From the NCBI RefSeq assembly GCF_963678635.1, contig NC_087069.1:11307206-11371205 (forward strand): a DNA stretch of 64,000 nucleotides. The letters run 5' to 3'. A model generated the notes under the pieces. That model did no database searches. It was not told where the DNA came from and was given only the letters and a program-made list of their open reading frames with translations. This stretch comes from Symsagittifera roscoffensis (lineage: Eukaryota > Xenacoelomorpha > Acoela > Convolutidae). Shown one piece after another: positions 30,184 to 42,640 of this stretch; the stretch's first letter is position 1; each line of letters starts with the position of its first letter. Both the position numbers and the translations under genes were made by a program.

Positions 30184-31086
30184 ATTTCAAAATAAGTCAT
30201 TTTTAATTGAAAAAGATGAAGATAAAACTTGCTCGTAGTTTAAGCAGAAAATTTTGATACAAGTTGTTTTCAAAAACCGGTCCACAAAGTTTTTTTGCAA
30301 AAAAGGATAAGAGAGAAACCATTTCAAAGTGAGCCTTTTAAAAAACTGTTTTCCAAGTGTCATTTTTTTGCTTACAAGAAGAAACATTGAACTTTTTTTA
30401 AACAGGCTGAGATTTTCCTGAATTTTGTTCGGTAAATAAGACGCTTTATTCGAATTAACTTTACTAGCAACAGAACCGAAATTTTTGGCGTAAATTTTGA
30501 TTCACTAGAATTCAATTGACTCTTTTGATATAAAATTTTGTGCCCCAGTTCTGCAAAAAACTTTTTTTGCTTCGTCCGATTATTCAAATCAGCCATGCTT
30601 ACAAAAAGCAATTTTTGGACAAACATCACTGGACCCAAAAGTGGCAACTTTTCTGGACAGACAAATAATTGCCTTGAGTAGTTGCCTGTTTTACTTTTCA
30701 GTTCTGTGTGTTTTGCGTGATTGATTCAAAATTTCTCTATGTCACCAGAAAAAAGTCAACAAAATCCATCGAAATTTTGCGTTTGCCTTTTTGTCGGCGT
30801 TTTAAATGTTATTTTCTTTTGAAAATTGCATGTCAGATTGCTGCTGAACAAAAATTGTTTTGAAACTAATATTAAAAAAATCAACCTCTAAAAAGCGCAA
30901 TCAATTCGACTTGCTCTCTTGATAGTTCAAACGCAATTTTGAAAATTCGGGTGTTTTTTTCAACTCTATATCACAGTCTCAAGGTCAGAATCATTTCAGA
31001 AAAACAGGATATTGTCCGATAAACTTCTTAAAGCTTATATGATAGCTGAAAAAGAAGAATTCAACTAAAAAGGTCAATCTGCAATT
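30184..31086. other. AT-rich spacer, no gene recognised
   Basis: No repeats with clear ends. Open frames on the minus strand here are short and T/A-driven. Confidence 0.35.
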
Positions 31087-31645
31087 TATAAATAGTAGCA
31101 AACATTTCGGATAGACGAAATTAATTAGAATGAGCAGTTAGTACTTTTCGACGTTTTTTTTGGCATGCAAAATCTGAAGCAGAACAAACTGGAATTTTTT
31201 GTCAGATCAAACTCAAAATGCGAGATCGGCGATTATCCGATGATGAGGCTAGCCTAGTTTTCAACTACTGCAACGAGCATCCATATTTTGCTTTAAAGCA
31301 GTTACAAAGTTAGTTAAAAATCGAGATCTAGAGTTAGATTTAACAAAATTATTAGGTCGCCCCGAAAAAAAAAACATAACGAATGTGAAGATGATCAAAT
31401 CACTCATAATTTCGGAACTAATAGCAGAAAAACATTAACCACCCTGAGCAAAAACTTTACCGTTTCAAGGTTTACTATTTGGCGCTTGGGATGCAATTGC
31501 CAGCCGTGGTTATAGGTTTTGAGCGAAGCTCTGCTTTATGAACTTTCGACATTATGTTTATGTCAGTTTAAATTTCTGCTGATGTCTAGACAGTTGCTCT
31601 TTTTAATTAATTTTTGTCTGTCGGAACTTTTTGCAACTCTCTATA
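31087..31645 (+). mobile_element. TIR element family E, copy 1 (diverged)
   Basis: It starts TATAAATAGTAGCAAACATTTCGG and ends in the inverse AACTCTCTATA. It shares internal blocks (TTTTCGACG, GATTATCCGATGAT, GTTATAGGTTTTGAG) with copies at 32.3, 33.4, 34.3 and 41.8 kb. No coding capacity. Confidence 0.65.
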
Positions 31646-32005
31646 TCAGCAGTTGCATGCAAGTTTTATTCAAAGAATGACCTAATGACTTGATTTCTCT
31701 CTGAAAAAATTGGCTTTTGCAATAAAACGTTTTCTGAAAAAGGTTGCTTGCTTTTTTTCAATAAAATGTTTTTCCGAATTTTTTATTTGTTATAATTAGT
31801 AGCAGAAACTTCGGACGTACAAAAATAATTTTAGAAAGCAAAAGACCTTTTTCAGACATTTTTAGCATGCTAAAGCTAATTTTTCAGACAGAATTTATGT
31901 CTCAATGTCACCTAAAAATATAAATTTGTATTCAAAAATTGCTTAAAACGGCAGACTGCTCTTTTTAATTATTTCTGTCTGTCCGAAATTTCTGCAACTC
32001 TCTAT

Positions 32006-32290
32006 ACAAGGCTACCTAAAAAATTAATTATGAATGGAAAAGTTTCTCAAAATTGGCAGATAACTCTTTTTAATTTTTTCTGTCTGTAATTTTTCTGTCT
32101 TTAACTTCTTATCCCTACAGAGAGTTGCAAAAAAATCAGACTGACAAAAATTCATAAAAGGAGCAATTGCATAGAGAGTTGCAAAATTTCGGACAGGCAG
32201 AAATAATAAAAAAGAGCAATCTGCCAATTTTGAGCAATTTTTGCATAAAAATTTGAATTTTTACGTGACATTGAGACAAACTTTCAGTCT
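32006..32290. repeat. Family-E-related inverted segments, duplicated at 34,011-34,295
   Basis: Stretches with AGAGAGTTGCAAAATTTCGG and its inverse occur here and again 2,005 bases downstream with only a few changes. The duplication thus includes sequence flanking the elements, not just the elements. Confidence 0.6.
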
Positions 32291-32830
32291 TATAATTAGT
32301 AGCAAAAAGTTCGGACAGACAGAATTAATTAAAACGAGCAATCACTGCTTTTCGACGCTTTTTTGCATGCAAAATTTGAAGCCAGACAACCTTGAACTTT
32401 TTGTCAGACCAAATTCGAAAAGCAAGATCTTCGATTATCCGATGATTATGCTAGCTTCATTTTTAAATACTGCGATCAACTTCTAGATTTACTATGAAAT
32501 AGTTAGCAAAATTGGTTTAAAAATCGAAATCTAGAGTTATTTTGAACAAAAAAAAACAGAATAGGCCGTTCCAAAAAAAACGGAAATAAGAAGATGATCA
32601 AATCATTCAAAATTTAGAAAAACTTTAGCCACTTTTGCAATAATTTTCCTGTTTCAAGGTTTACTATTCGCCGATGAAACAGTTGCCCGCCGTGGTTATA
32701 AGTTTTGAGTGATACTCTGCTTAATAAACTTTCGACTTTATGTTTATTTCAGTTTTTATTTCCGCTGATGTCTAGGCAGTTGCTCTTTTTAACTAATTCT
32801 GTCTGTCCGAACTTTTTGCAACTCTCTATA
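32291..32830 (+). mobile_element. TIR element family E, copy 2
   Basis: About 540 bp. TIRs of about 45-50 bp: TATAATTAGTAGCAAAAAG on the left, the inverse of TATAGAGAGTTGCAAAAAG on the right, both followed by TTCGGACAGACAGAATTA. The ends TATA suggest a TA-type target. No ORF with recognisable function. Confidence 0.75.
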
Positions 32831-33168
32831 AAAATTAGCTTTTGCATGCAAAAATTGTCTGAAAAAGTCATTGCTCTTTTTAAATTATTCTGTCTGTCCG
32901 AACTTTTTGCTAATAATTATAACACTTTGAAAGATATTTGCATGCAATTTTGTTGTTCAGACAACCCTGAGACACATTTTTTGACTGAAAAATTAGGTTT
33001 TGCAGGCAAATTTTTTTTCAAAATAGGTCAATTGATTTTTTTAAATTATTTTTTTCTGTCCAAACTAATTATTTATTTCAAAATCAATCCAGACAACAAT
33101 TGAGTCTCAAGGTCACTAGAGAAGTCAAATTTTCTGGCAAAAAAAATCATTTGAAACTGACAGATTGG

Positions 33169-33384
33169 TATAGAGAGTTGCAAAAAGTTCGGACAGACAG
33201 AATTAGTTAAAAAGAGCAATCTTACCATTTTGACAGATTTTTGTATGCAATTTCTTTTTTCATTCAACCTTGAGACACAAAATCGGACTGAAAAATTAGA
33301 TTTTGCATGCAAAATATTTCCAAAATAGGTCAATTGCTCTTTTTAATTAATTTTGTCTGTCCGAACTTTTTGCTACTAATTATA
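33169..33384. mobile_element. Short family-E palindromic derivative
   Basis: 216 bp bounded by TATAGAGAGTTGC and the inverse of TATAATTAGTAGC, with both TTCGGACAGACAG blocks facing each other. It is mostly TIR with a shortened middle. A similar short form lies at 38,276-38,475. Confidence 0.65.
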
Positions 33385-33421
33385 CTTTGATTTTTTATTG
33401 GTTCCAACTTTTGCATATAAT

Positions 33422-34010
33422 TATAATTAGTAGCAAAAAGTTCGGACAGACAGAATTAATTAAAATGAGCAATCAGTGCTTTTCGACGCTTTTTTGCATG
33501 CAAAGTCTGAAGCCCAACAACCTTGAACTTTTTGTCAGGCCAAATTCAAAATGCGAGATCGTCGATTATTCGATGATTAAGCTAGCCTAATTTTTAAATA
33601 CTGCTATGAGCATCCAGATTTTACTATAAAACATTTCGACGCTTCGGATGCAATTGCCCGCCGTGGTTATAGGTTTTGAGCTAAACTCGGATCTATTTAA
33701 GTACTCCCCCCCCCCTATTGTATTTACTAAATAATATCCACCCCTGTAAACATAAATATTAAATTCGTCCTAGAGCATTGTATGTAAAATTGAATTTTGC
33801 TGCATTCTGATTGTTCGAAAGTTCGCTGCAAGTAATCTAATTAAAAATCCCTCCCCCTTTCTTGAAATTGGGAATTGTTAAGTAGATCCCGAAACTCTGC
33901 TTTATGAAATTTCGATGTTATGTTTATTTCAGTTTTAATTTCCGTTGATGTCTAGACAGTTGCTCTTTTTAATTAATTCTGTCTGTCCGAAATTTCTGCA
34001 ACTCTCTATA
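33422..34010 (+). mobile_element. TIR element family E, copy 3, with MITE D inserted
   Basis: Same ends as copy 2. It is interrupted at 33,689-33,889 by a 201-bp MITE. Confidence 0.7.
33689..33889 (+). mobile_element. MITE family D, 201 bp
   Basis: Ends GGATCTATTTAAG and the inverse of GGATCTACTTAAC, with C-rich tracts just inside. Flanks CTAAACTC and CGAAACTC agree at 6 of 8 bases, and the uninterrupted family-E text supports an insertion here. Duplicated at 34,563-34,763. Confidence 0.65.
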
Positions 34011-34295
34011 CAAGGCTACCTAAAAAATTAATTATGAATGGAAAAGTTTCTCAAAATTGGCAGATAACTCTTTTTAATTTTTTCTGTCTGTAATTTTTCT
34101 GTCTTTAACTTGTTATCCCTACAGAGAGTTTGCAAAAAAATCAGACTGACAAAAATTCATAAAAGGAGCAATTGCATAGAGAGTTGCAAAATTTCGGACA
34201 GGCAGAAATAATAAAAAAGAGCAATCTGCCAATTTTGAGCAATTTTTGCATAAAAATTTGAATTTTTACGTGACATTGAGACAAACTTTCAGTCT

Positions 34296-34884
34296 TATAA
34301 TTAGTAGCAAAAAGTTCGGACAGACAGAAATAATTAAAATGAGGAATCAGTGCTTTTCGACGCTTTTTTGCATGCAAAATCTAAAGCCGAGCAACCTTGA
34401 ATTTTTTGTCAGACCAAATTCAAAATACGAGATCGTCGATTATCCGATGATTATGCTAGCCTAATTTTTAAATACTGCTATGAGCATCCAGATTTTACTA
34501 TAAAACAGTTCGACGCTTCGGATGCAATTGCCCGCCGTTGTTATAGGTTTTGAGCTAAACTCGGATCTATTTAAGTACTCCCCCCCCCCTATTGTATTTA
34601 CTAAATAATATCCACCCCTGTAAACATAAATATTAAATTCGTCCTAGAGCATTGTATGTAAAATTGAATTTTGCTGCATTCTGATTGTTCGAAAGTTCGC
34701 TGCAAGTAATCTAATTAAAAATCCCTCCCCCTTTCTTGAAATTGGGAATTGTTAAGTAGATCCCGAAACTCTGCTTTATGAAATTTCGATGTTATGTTTA
34801 TTTCAGTTTTAATTTCCGTTGATGTCTAGACAGTTGCTCTTTTTAATTAATTCTGTCTGTCCGAACTTTTTGCAACTCTCTATA
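34296..34884 (+). mobile_element. TIR element family E, copy 4, tandem duplicate of copy 3
   Basis: Offset 874 bases from copy 3, including the same MITE D at 34,563-34,763. The pair therefore arose by tandem duplication after MITE insertion, not by separate transpositions. Confidence 0.7.
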
Positions 34885-35990
34885 CATCTTGCTTCCGAGC
34901 AACTTATTGAGAGCTTCTAAAAGTTCGGACAGACAAAACTTACTAAAAAGAGCTATGTCTACATTTCGACTGAATTTTACATCGAATTTTGATAATTTAG
35001 AAAATCTTGATATCCAATTTTAATCTGAAAACTTTGCTTTTGCATTCAAAAATTTCCCAGAAAATATCAATTGCTCTTTTTAATTAAGTTAGTTCTTCCG
35101 AATTTGTTCCTGCTGAAAACATTTTGTCATTTTACGAGGCAATGGGAAACTTGATAACGGCCCATCAACCTCCCAAGACCTGCAGTCAAGAGCTCCCATC
35201 AGGGCAAAGTCTCGAATCTTCCAATTGCCCTTTGTCTAATTTCTTTGCGGTAGAAAAAAAAGTTTCAGAGGTAACAAACTTAAAACGTGGTATCTTGATT
35301 TTTTTGGCCTCCTATATGCAATATCAAAATCTAAGTGGCAGAAATTGGTATAGCATCGAGTTATTGCAATCCCTGAGCTTATACTTCAGTAAAACTAGAA
35401 AACATTTTTAACGTAATTTTCTGCCGCTCACACGTTGAGTGTTTTAAACTGAAAAACGAGCAACGAACAATTTGAGAAAAAACAGAAAAATCATCGAACA
35501 GTTTTTGGAACAAAAACAGAAAAAACGATTTTTTAAAAAATCAAAACATTCGAAACTAAATACAATTAATTATCTTTGATAAAGCTATCGTATCATCTGA
35601 CTACCTTGTAATTATAGCAATATCATCTTTGAGCGTTTCGTTGAATAATTTGCTTACAATTTCTGAAATTAATTCAGATGTTCTCTCGAGTGGTTTCAAT
35701 GAATTTAGATAAAAAGCACCAACGAATCACTTCAAGATGAATTTATTACAAATTGCAGGGCAATCAGATGATATGGTCAACTTCTCAAACACAATACTAA
35801 TTTATCAAACAGACAATTATTTTAATTAATCAATGTTTGTGAATACCAAAAGAGTAAAAACACGAATAAGTGTTGAAAAAAGGGTTTTGATGAAAAATGC
35901 TGTGAAAAATGGGTTTCAAAATCGCTGCTTAGACTAGAAGAAAAATGTTCATTTGAAGAGTCATACGAAGTTCAAGGAGACTCCGGACGT
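34885..35990. other. Spacer upstream of the five-exon gene
   Basis: A possible small frame with an ATG at 35,142 ends at 35,411 and has no recognised domain. The reading frame of the next exon is open upstream of its ATG back to at least 35,880, so a spliced upstream start is possible. Confidence 0.35.
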
Positions 35991-37512
35991 ATGGCGGTTA
36001 ATATAATCGATTCTCTTGGACTCAAACATCCATCAACTTCAACTGGACCTACATATTCCTCTGGTATTTCATCCAGATCTCATTACAATCAACTTTCTCA
36101 GCCCTTGATGGCTTCAGCTGCGTTTAAAACTCGAAATCAAAGAGATGTGTCTCAAACATCAGTAAGTGGAGGCGCTCGATCAGCCTCTCAGAACCCGACC
36201 CCAAGAAAGCAGCTTGTGAAAGGACGCAATAACGAAAAGCAAATAGAAGAATCGCAGAGGAATACCTTTGAGCTTTTAGGAACAACTTTAAGTCCTACAA
36301 AACCGCAGTGTGCGCCACAACGAGAGTCAGCTTTGAATACAGTACCAGGAGCATCTGCAATGCCTGCATATCCGACATCCGCGCAGATACAACCGACAGC
36401 ACCTCCGAATCAATTGACATCACCTCTGACGCATCCGCTTTCTTCGGTGTTCGAAGGTAGCAACATTACTCTAGTTAGATCAACATCTCAAGAACCATTC
36501 GAACGCTCACTTCCAGTTTTGCCATCTAGAAAAAGTTCAGTTCCGAATCAGTACGCTTTGACCTCAGATGCACCAGTGCAGAAACCAAGTGAATCTACAA
36601 CGAGAAGAGGATCGTATCCGAAGCAAACGCAAGCTGGATTTCAAGCAATGTTTGCCGACTCGAACAAATACTCTTCTCCAAGAAAACAAGTGAGACAAAA
36701 CCAACCGCTGCCGTCGATTCATTTGTTACCTCAAAATGGAGATCCCCAAGAGTTATATCAGAAGCTGCTTCAGCTCAAGGAGCAAAACCCAACAGGTAGT
36801 CAAGCAGACTTGACGAAGTATGCGATACCTTCTAAAATTCCAGACTTCGGACACAGTAGGAGAGATAATAATCAACCAAGAGCAGAAGAACGATCGGATT
36901 CCCAGGAGCCGCCATACAAATCAATTCAGACTCAACGCGTATTACACCTGAAGCCCGAGCAGCAGCAGGACCAACCTTGGATACCCCGAAGAAAAAATTC
37001 ATATCCGAACGCAATGCCAGTGCAAATTGAAGTCACAGGACCTCTTGCAGCCTCGAACACTTACTTGGAACAACTAGGCAAACAAAAATTTCAATTACCG
37101 GCAACTTCTGCAAGATTTGTTAGCTCAACGCCTCAGCAGCAATCTAAAAGGCCGAATGCACAATTGAATGCGCCAATGAATGCGCCAATGAATGCGCCAA
37201 TGAATGCGCCAATGAATGCGCCATTGAATACGCCAATGAATGCGTCAATAAATGCGTCAATGAATGCGCCAATGAAAGCACCAAAGAATACGCCAAAGAA
37301 TGCGCTAATGAGTGCGCCAATGAATGCGACAGTGAATACGCCGGCGAACGTGCCAATGACTCCAGCGACTCCTGCTACTGGGATGACCAATGGAACTGTC
37401 CAGGAGGAGACATCGAGTAAAAAGAAGAAGAAGAAGAATAAGAGGAGGAGAAACTGGAAGCCTCAGCTTCCAGATGCAGAAACGATGCAAACTTTGACTA
37501 AAACTAGAGCCG
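35991..37512 (+). CDS. Exon 1 of a five-exon host gene; disordered N-terminal half
   Basis: ATG at 35,991; ends at a strong donor (GTAAGT at 37,513) in phase 1. It joins in frame to 38,021-38,256, 43,402-43,613, 43,820-44,063 and 48,518-48,949, giving 882 codons including the stop. All four junctions keep the frame, which is the main support. This exon supplies residues 1-507: Ser/Pro/Gln/Thr-rich and probably disordered. A Met-Asn-Ala-Pro repeat sits near 390-450, and a Lys/Arg run near 476-490 resembles a nuclear-localisation signal. The C-terminal half from the other exons looks folded. No family recognised. Upstream exons are possible because the frame is open before the ATG. Confidence 0.65.
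37162..37340 (+). repeat. Coding 12-bp repeat (ATGAATGCGCCA)
   Basis: About 14-15 units of ATGAATGCGCCA and variants, in frame, giving Met-Asn-Ala-Pro. Near-perfect at the start, degenerating to Lys-Asn-Thr-Pro units. It also produces long shadow frames on the minus strand. Confidence 0.85.
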
Positions 37513-38020
37513 GTAAGTTTTCTTATTTCTTGCAAAAGCCTTCATAGAATTGGCTTCTGATCTTAATGTGGCTATACAACCCACCTCTCGACTTCTTCAA
37601 TCACATAAGAAAACCTAAAAATAAAGTTTGTGGCGACGATTTTCGAGAGTCAGACGTTTTCGGAGGTCAGTCCTAAGAACTGGAACAGCGAGAAATATAT
37701 CTTTTAATTTTGAACTTCAGCCAGTAAAATACAATTGTATGAACAGAGAACGCAAACTGTTAGTAAAATCAGTCTGCGTTGCATACGCTCGACTTACCGG
37801 CAATCTCTACTTTTGAACACCAGTACCGATTATCGATTTTTGCTGTCACTTTTTTTATTGCTTGAGGAAACAATGAACGAAAACAAAATCAAATCTTAAG
37901 CCCTTGGTTTTGAACAAACTTGAATATTTTTAATCTACGTTTTGACTACTTTGCTGTTTCGATTTTTTTTGCATCTTTTGTTCTTTGTCTTTTTTAAGTC
38001 TCTGTTTGTTATGATTTTAG
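37513..38020 (+). other. Intron 1 of the five-exon gene
   Basis: GTAAGT donor and a TTATGATTTTAG acceptor. A 62-codon frame inside is not supported by any feature. Confidence 0.6.
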
Positions 38021-38256
38021 CAGCCAGCAGAGGGGTGAACGCCAAAAAACAACCAATTGATCGAATAAAGCAAACTTATTTATCTTCAGCAGATAAACTG
38101 GATGAAATCAGAGAACGATTCGCTATCAAATATGCAAATGCAAGTGTTATGGGTGACATGTATTTCATGAACGTAACAGGAGAACAAACTCTAGGGGTGT
38201 GGTCACCATTCAATCCAGTCAGAGATGACTACTCCAGACAAATAGGACCTTATACG
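38021..38256 (+). CDS. Exon 2 of the five-exon gene
   Basis: Follows TTATGATTTTAG and enters in phase 1. The joined codon is GCA. It encodes residues 508-586: a Lys-rich start, a helical 'DKLDEIRERF' segment, then a folded-looking part with Gly and aromatic residues. It ends before GTATAG in phase 0; that donor is weaker than the others. I do not recognise the domain. Confidence 0.6.
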
Positions 38257-38275
38257 GTATAGTACATATGGTGGT

Positions 38276-38475
38276 CTAATTAGTAGCAAAAAGTTGGAAC
38301 AGACAGAAAAAATTACTCTTTTTAGTATGCCAATTTTCAGCATTTTTTGCTTGCAAAGTTGAGTTTGTAGGTTATCTTGAGTCAAATTTTCTATCTGAAA
38401 AAATGAACTTTTGCATGTAAAGTTTTTCTGAAATAGGTCACTTGCTCTTTTTGTTCCGACCATTGAAAATAGAGA
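38276..38475. mobile_element. Short family-E derivative in intron 2
   Basis: ATTAGTAGCAAAAAGTTGGAACAGACAG at the left and a degraded inverse at the right. The internal TTTGCATG block matches the 33,169-33,384 copy. Confidence 0.5.
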
Positions 38476-38690
38476 GTAAACTTTGTATTCGGGTGGTGTT
38501 TTAGTTTTTCTTTTTTTATTTGTTTTCACGCAAAATCAGGTACCAAAAGTAATCATCCAAATGGGTGGAGTGATACATCATAGTAGAGCCCGTTCAGTCG
38601 TGATACGAACTACATTAATATTTCATGAAAGTTTTTCAACAGTGTCCAGAAAAACTGGTGAAATTTTAATTTTTGGTCGAATTTCGAGCA
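38451..38690. repeat. Repeat family H, also at 49,369-49,560
   Basis: Shared text GTTCCGACCA, TTGTATTCGGGTG, GCAAAATCAGG / GCAGAATCAGG, GGAGTGA and CGTGAT, in order, with divergence. Boundaries unclear. Confidence 0.5.
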
Positions 38691-38749
38691 AATAATGTGA
38701 CCGTGTAGGCTGACAATAGCCTGTTTCAGCTCGAATTAACTTAGTTTTT

Positions 38750-41700
38750 TTCCACCTTTCGATACGAAAGTAACGGAATATTTGTTATCGGGTGGGTTGC
38801 TTAAATTTGAAAAGATATTTCACCTGTGATCATTTTTCATAAGGTTATGGGGGTTTAAACATTGCCATTTTGGCCAACTTGGGAAAATTACCGCGCGTTA
38901 CATTTCGCACTATTAAAGCATTAGCGGAGACTTAATTCGTGTTAGAAATCGTTCCAAATTGGTTGCAAATAGCTTAATTGCCATAATTGGTTTGTTACAA
39001 GGAGCGAGATCTACCCTTTTGTACTTTATATGGCGTGTGAGTGGATGATTTTCATTAAAAAAAATGCCAAATTTTAGAATTTTTTTTTTTGTTCCGACTT
39101 TCGATACGAAAGTAACGGAATATTTGTGCTCGGGGTGGGTTTTTTTTTTTCAGACAAATTTCGACTTTTTAACTAGCCATTTTTGACGGAATTTTTTTAC
39201 ATCATTCGAAAGGTATTGTTGTCCTGAGCTCAAATTTGAAAAGATATTTCACCAGTGATCATTTTTCGTAAAGTTACGGGGGTTTAAAGACTGCCATTTT
39301 GGCCAATTTGGGACAATAAACGCGCGATATATTTCGCGCTATTAACGCGTAAGCGGAGATTTAATCCGTCTTAGAAATCGTTCCAAATTGGTTAAAAGAA
39401 GCTTATGTGCCATAATTGGTTTGTTACAAGGAGCGAAATCTATCCTTTTGTTATTTGTATGGCGTGTGGGGTGATGATTTTCATAAAAAATTTCAAATTT
39501 TAGAAATTTTTTTTTTGATTTTTGTTTTGTTTCATTGAATTTTTAAAAGTTGTTACTGCTCCATAAACCCTAAAAGGCAGTCGGAACACTCAGGGCTTCG
39601 CCCTGATACGAGCAGTCTTGTTTCATTTTGTTTTCATTTATTTTTTCCATGTTATTACTGCTCCATAGAATTTAAGAGGCAGTCGGAGCATTCAGGGCCT
39701 CGCCTTGATACGAGCAATCTTGTTTAATTTTATTACTGTTCAATAAACCATAAAATGCAGTAGGAACATTCAGGAACTGCAGATCTATATATAGCTTTTA
39801 ACGCATTATATTTCTGAAATAGTTCTGACCTTTAAATTTAAACTAAATTGTTATACTTTTTTGAAGTTTTTCCGTTTTCCTTTTCCGGATTTTATGTAAT
39901 GTTTGTGGTCTGAAAAATTGCCTGGCATTGCTCAGTTTGCATTGCTCTTTTGTCAATTCAAATGCAATTTTGAAAGGTCCTAATTGTTCCGACTTTCGAT
40001 ACGAAAGTAACGGAATATTTGTGCTCGGGGTGGGTTTTTTTCTTCAGACAAATTTCGACTTTTTAACTAGCCATTTTTGACGGAATTTTCTACATCATTC
40101 GAAAGCTATTGTTGTCCTGAGCTTAAATTTGAAAAGATATTTCACCTGTGATCTGTTTTTGTATAGTTATGAAGTTATGGTCATTCAATTGTAACGCGTT
40201 AGGTTGTTGCTTTGGCTACCAAAGAATCCTATAAACAGCAACAAAAAACGGAATTATCTGAGTCAAACGTCTTCATTGGAAAGCTTAGCCCTCAAATAAG
40301 AACCCAGCTATGAACTAAATGATTTTAGAAAAAAAATAGGTATTGTTGCCCTGAGCTCAATTTTGAAAAGATATTTCACCTGTGATCATTTTTCGTAAAG
40401 TTACGGGGGTTTAAAGATTGCCATTTCGGCCAGTTTGGGACAATTAACGCGCGTTATATTTCGCGCTATTAACGCGTAAGCGGAGAGTTAATCCGTCTTA
40501 GAAATCGTTCCAAATTGGTTAAAAGAAGCTTATGTGCCATAATTGGTTTGTTACAAGGAGCGAAATCTATCCTTTTGTTATTTGTATGGCGTGTGGGGTG
40601 ATGATTTTCATAAAAAATTTCAAATTTTAGAAATTTTTTTTTTGATTTTTGTTTTGTTTCATTGAATTTTTAAAAGTTGTTACTGCTCCATAAACCCTAA
40701 AAGGCAGTCGGAACACTCAGGGCTTCGCCCTGATACAAGCAGTCTTGTTTCATTTTGTTTTCATTTATTTTTTCCATGTTATTACTGCTCCATAGAATTT
40801 AAGAGGCAGTCGGAGCATTCAGGGCCTCGCCTTGATACGAGCAATCTTGTTTAATTTTATTACTGTTCAATAAACCATAAAATGCAGTAGGAACATTCAG
40901 GAACTGCAGATCTATATATAGCTTTTAACGCATTATATTTCTGAAATAGTTCTGACCTTTAAATTTAAACTAAATTGTTATACTTTTTTGAAGTTTTTCC
41001 GTTTTCCTTTTCCGGATTTTATGTAATTTTTGTGGTCTGAAAAATTGCCTGGCATTGCTCAGTTTGCATTGCTCTTTTGTCAATTCAAATGCAATTTTGA
41101 AAGGTCCTAATTGTTCCGACTTTCGATACGAAAGTAACGGAATATTTGTGCTCGGGGTGGGTTTTTTTCTTCAGACAAATTTCGACTTTTTAACTAGCCA
41201 TTTTTGACGGAATTTTCTACATCATTCGAAAGCTATTGTTGTCCTGAGCTTAAATTTGAAAAGATATTTCACCTGTGATCTGTTTTTGTATAGTTATGAA
41301 GTTATGGTCATTCAATTGTAACGCGTTAGGTTGTTGCTTTGGCTACCAAAGAATCCTATAAACAGCAACAAAAAACGGAATTATCTGAGTCAAACGTCTT
41401 CATTGGAAAGCTTAGCCCTCAAATAAGAACCCAGCTATGAACTAAATGATTTTAGAAAATAAATAGGTATTGTTGCCCTGAGCTCAATTTTGAAAAGATA
41501 TTTCACCTGTGATCATTTTTCGTAAAGTTACGGGGGTTTAAAGATTGCCATTTCGGCCAGTTTGGGACAATTAACGCGCGTTATATTTCGCGCTATTAAC
41601 GCGTAAGCGGAGAGTTAATCCGTCTTAGAAATCGTTCCAAATTGGTTGAAAGAAGCTTATTTGCCATAATTGAAATGTTGCAAGGAGCGAAATCTATTGT

Positions 41701-41755
41701 TTTGTACTTTATGTGGCGTGTGGGGGGATGATGTTCATAGAAACTGTTTCAAAAG
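38750..41755 (+). repeat. Repeat family F, tandem array
   Basis: The signature CTTTCGATACGAAAGTAACGG occurs at about 38,756, 39,097, 39,989 and 41,114. A unit of about 1,125 bp is tandemly duplicated (compare 39,987 with 41,112 and 40,335 with 41,465), nearly base for base. Each unit contains a hairpin CAGGGCTTCGCCCTG. The block sits in intron 2 of the five-exon gene. Confidence 0.75.
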
Positions 41756-41792
41756 TCTGAGACGCAGTCCGATGAATTTGTTAAAAGCTATG

Positions 41793-42355
41793 TATAATTA
41801 GTAGCAAAAAGTTCGGACAGACAGGTATAATTAAAATGAGCAGTAAGTGCTTTACGGCGCTTCTTTGCATGCAAAACCTGACGCCGGAAAACCTTGAATT
41901 TTTGGTCAGACCAAATTCGAAAAGTAAGATTGTCGATTATACGATGATTATGCTAGCCTAATGTTTAAATAATGCGATCAACATGCAGATTTACTAAAAA
42001 AAGTTAGCAAATTTAGTTTAAAAAATCGAAATCTAGTATTATTTTTAACAAAAAAAAACAGATTAGGCCGTTCAAAAAAAAAGCAAGCGGAAATAAGAAA
42101 ATGATAAAATCATTCAAAATTTGGAAATTAAGCGTGAAAAAGGTTTTAGCCACCTTGAGCAATAATTTTTCTGTTTCAAGGTTTACTATTCGACGCTTCG
42201 GATGCAATTGCCCTCCGTGGTTATAATTTTTGAGAGATACTCTGCTATATGAACTTTCGACGTTATGTTTATTTTAGTTTTAATTGCCGTTGATGTCTAG
42301 AAAGTTGCTCTTTTTAGTTATTTCTGTCTGTCCGAACTTTTTGCAACTCTCTATA
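41793..42355 (+). mobile_element. TIR element family E, copy 5
   Basis: It starts TATAATTAGTAGCAAAAAG and ends with the inverse of TATAGAGAGTTGC. Same internal order as the 32-34 kb copies, without MITE D. Confidence 0.7.
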
Positions 42356-42617
42356 AACGAGTCGAATAGAAATATAGGTACCGTTTAAGCCAGCCGCAAA
42401 TTACGTAAAGTTAGTGAACCTTTATTAGGACGGCTAAATTGTTTTGCTGAGCCATCCCAGAACACCAAAAAACCCAATTTAGATCAAATTATCCGCACTT
42501 GAGTCAAACTTTAAATTTTTGGGCTTTTTTCAATAAGTTATAAGTTTTGAACAAAAAACTGTCGCGTTTTTTGACGCGCGCTCCCCATAATAAAAATCGG
42601 CGAATGGACGAAAAGTA

Positions 42618-42640
42618 CGATAGGGGGGGGGGGGGGGGGG
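42618..42640. repeat. Long G run
   Basis: About 20 consecutive G after GATA. The length is probably variable or uncertain. Confidence 0.7.

Noticed and set aside
31087-34884. CRISPR-like array of spaced repeats
   Set aside because: Repeats face each other as element termini with variable spacing, in a genome with spliced genes.
37133-37390. Ala/Phe/Ile- or Ser/His/Leu-repeat minus-strand proteins
   Set aside because: Shadows of the coding 12-bp repeat in exon 1.
37628-37816. 62-codon Arg-rich ORF as a separate gene
   Set aside because: It sits inside intron 1 of the five-exon gene and has no supporting features.
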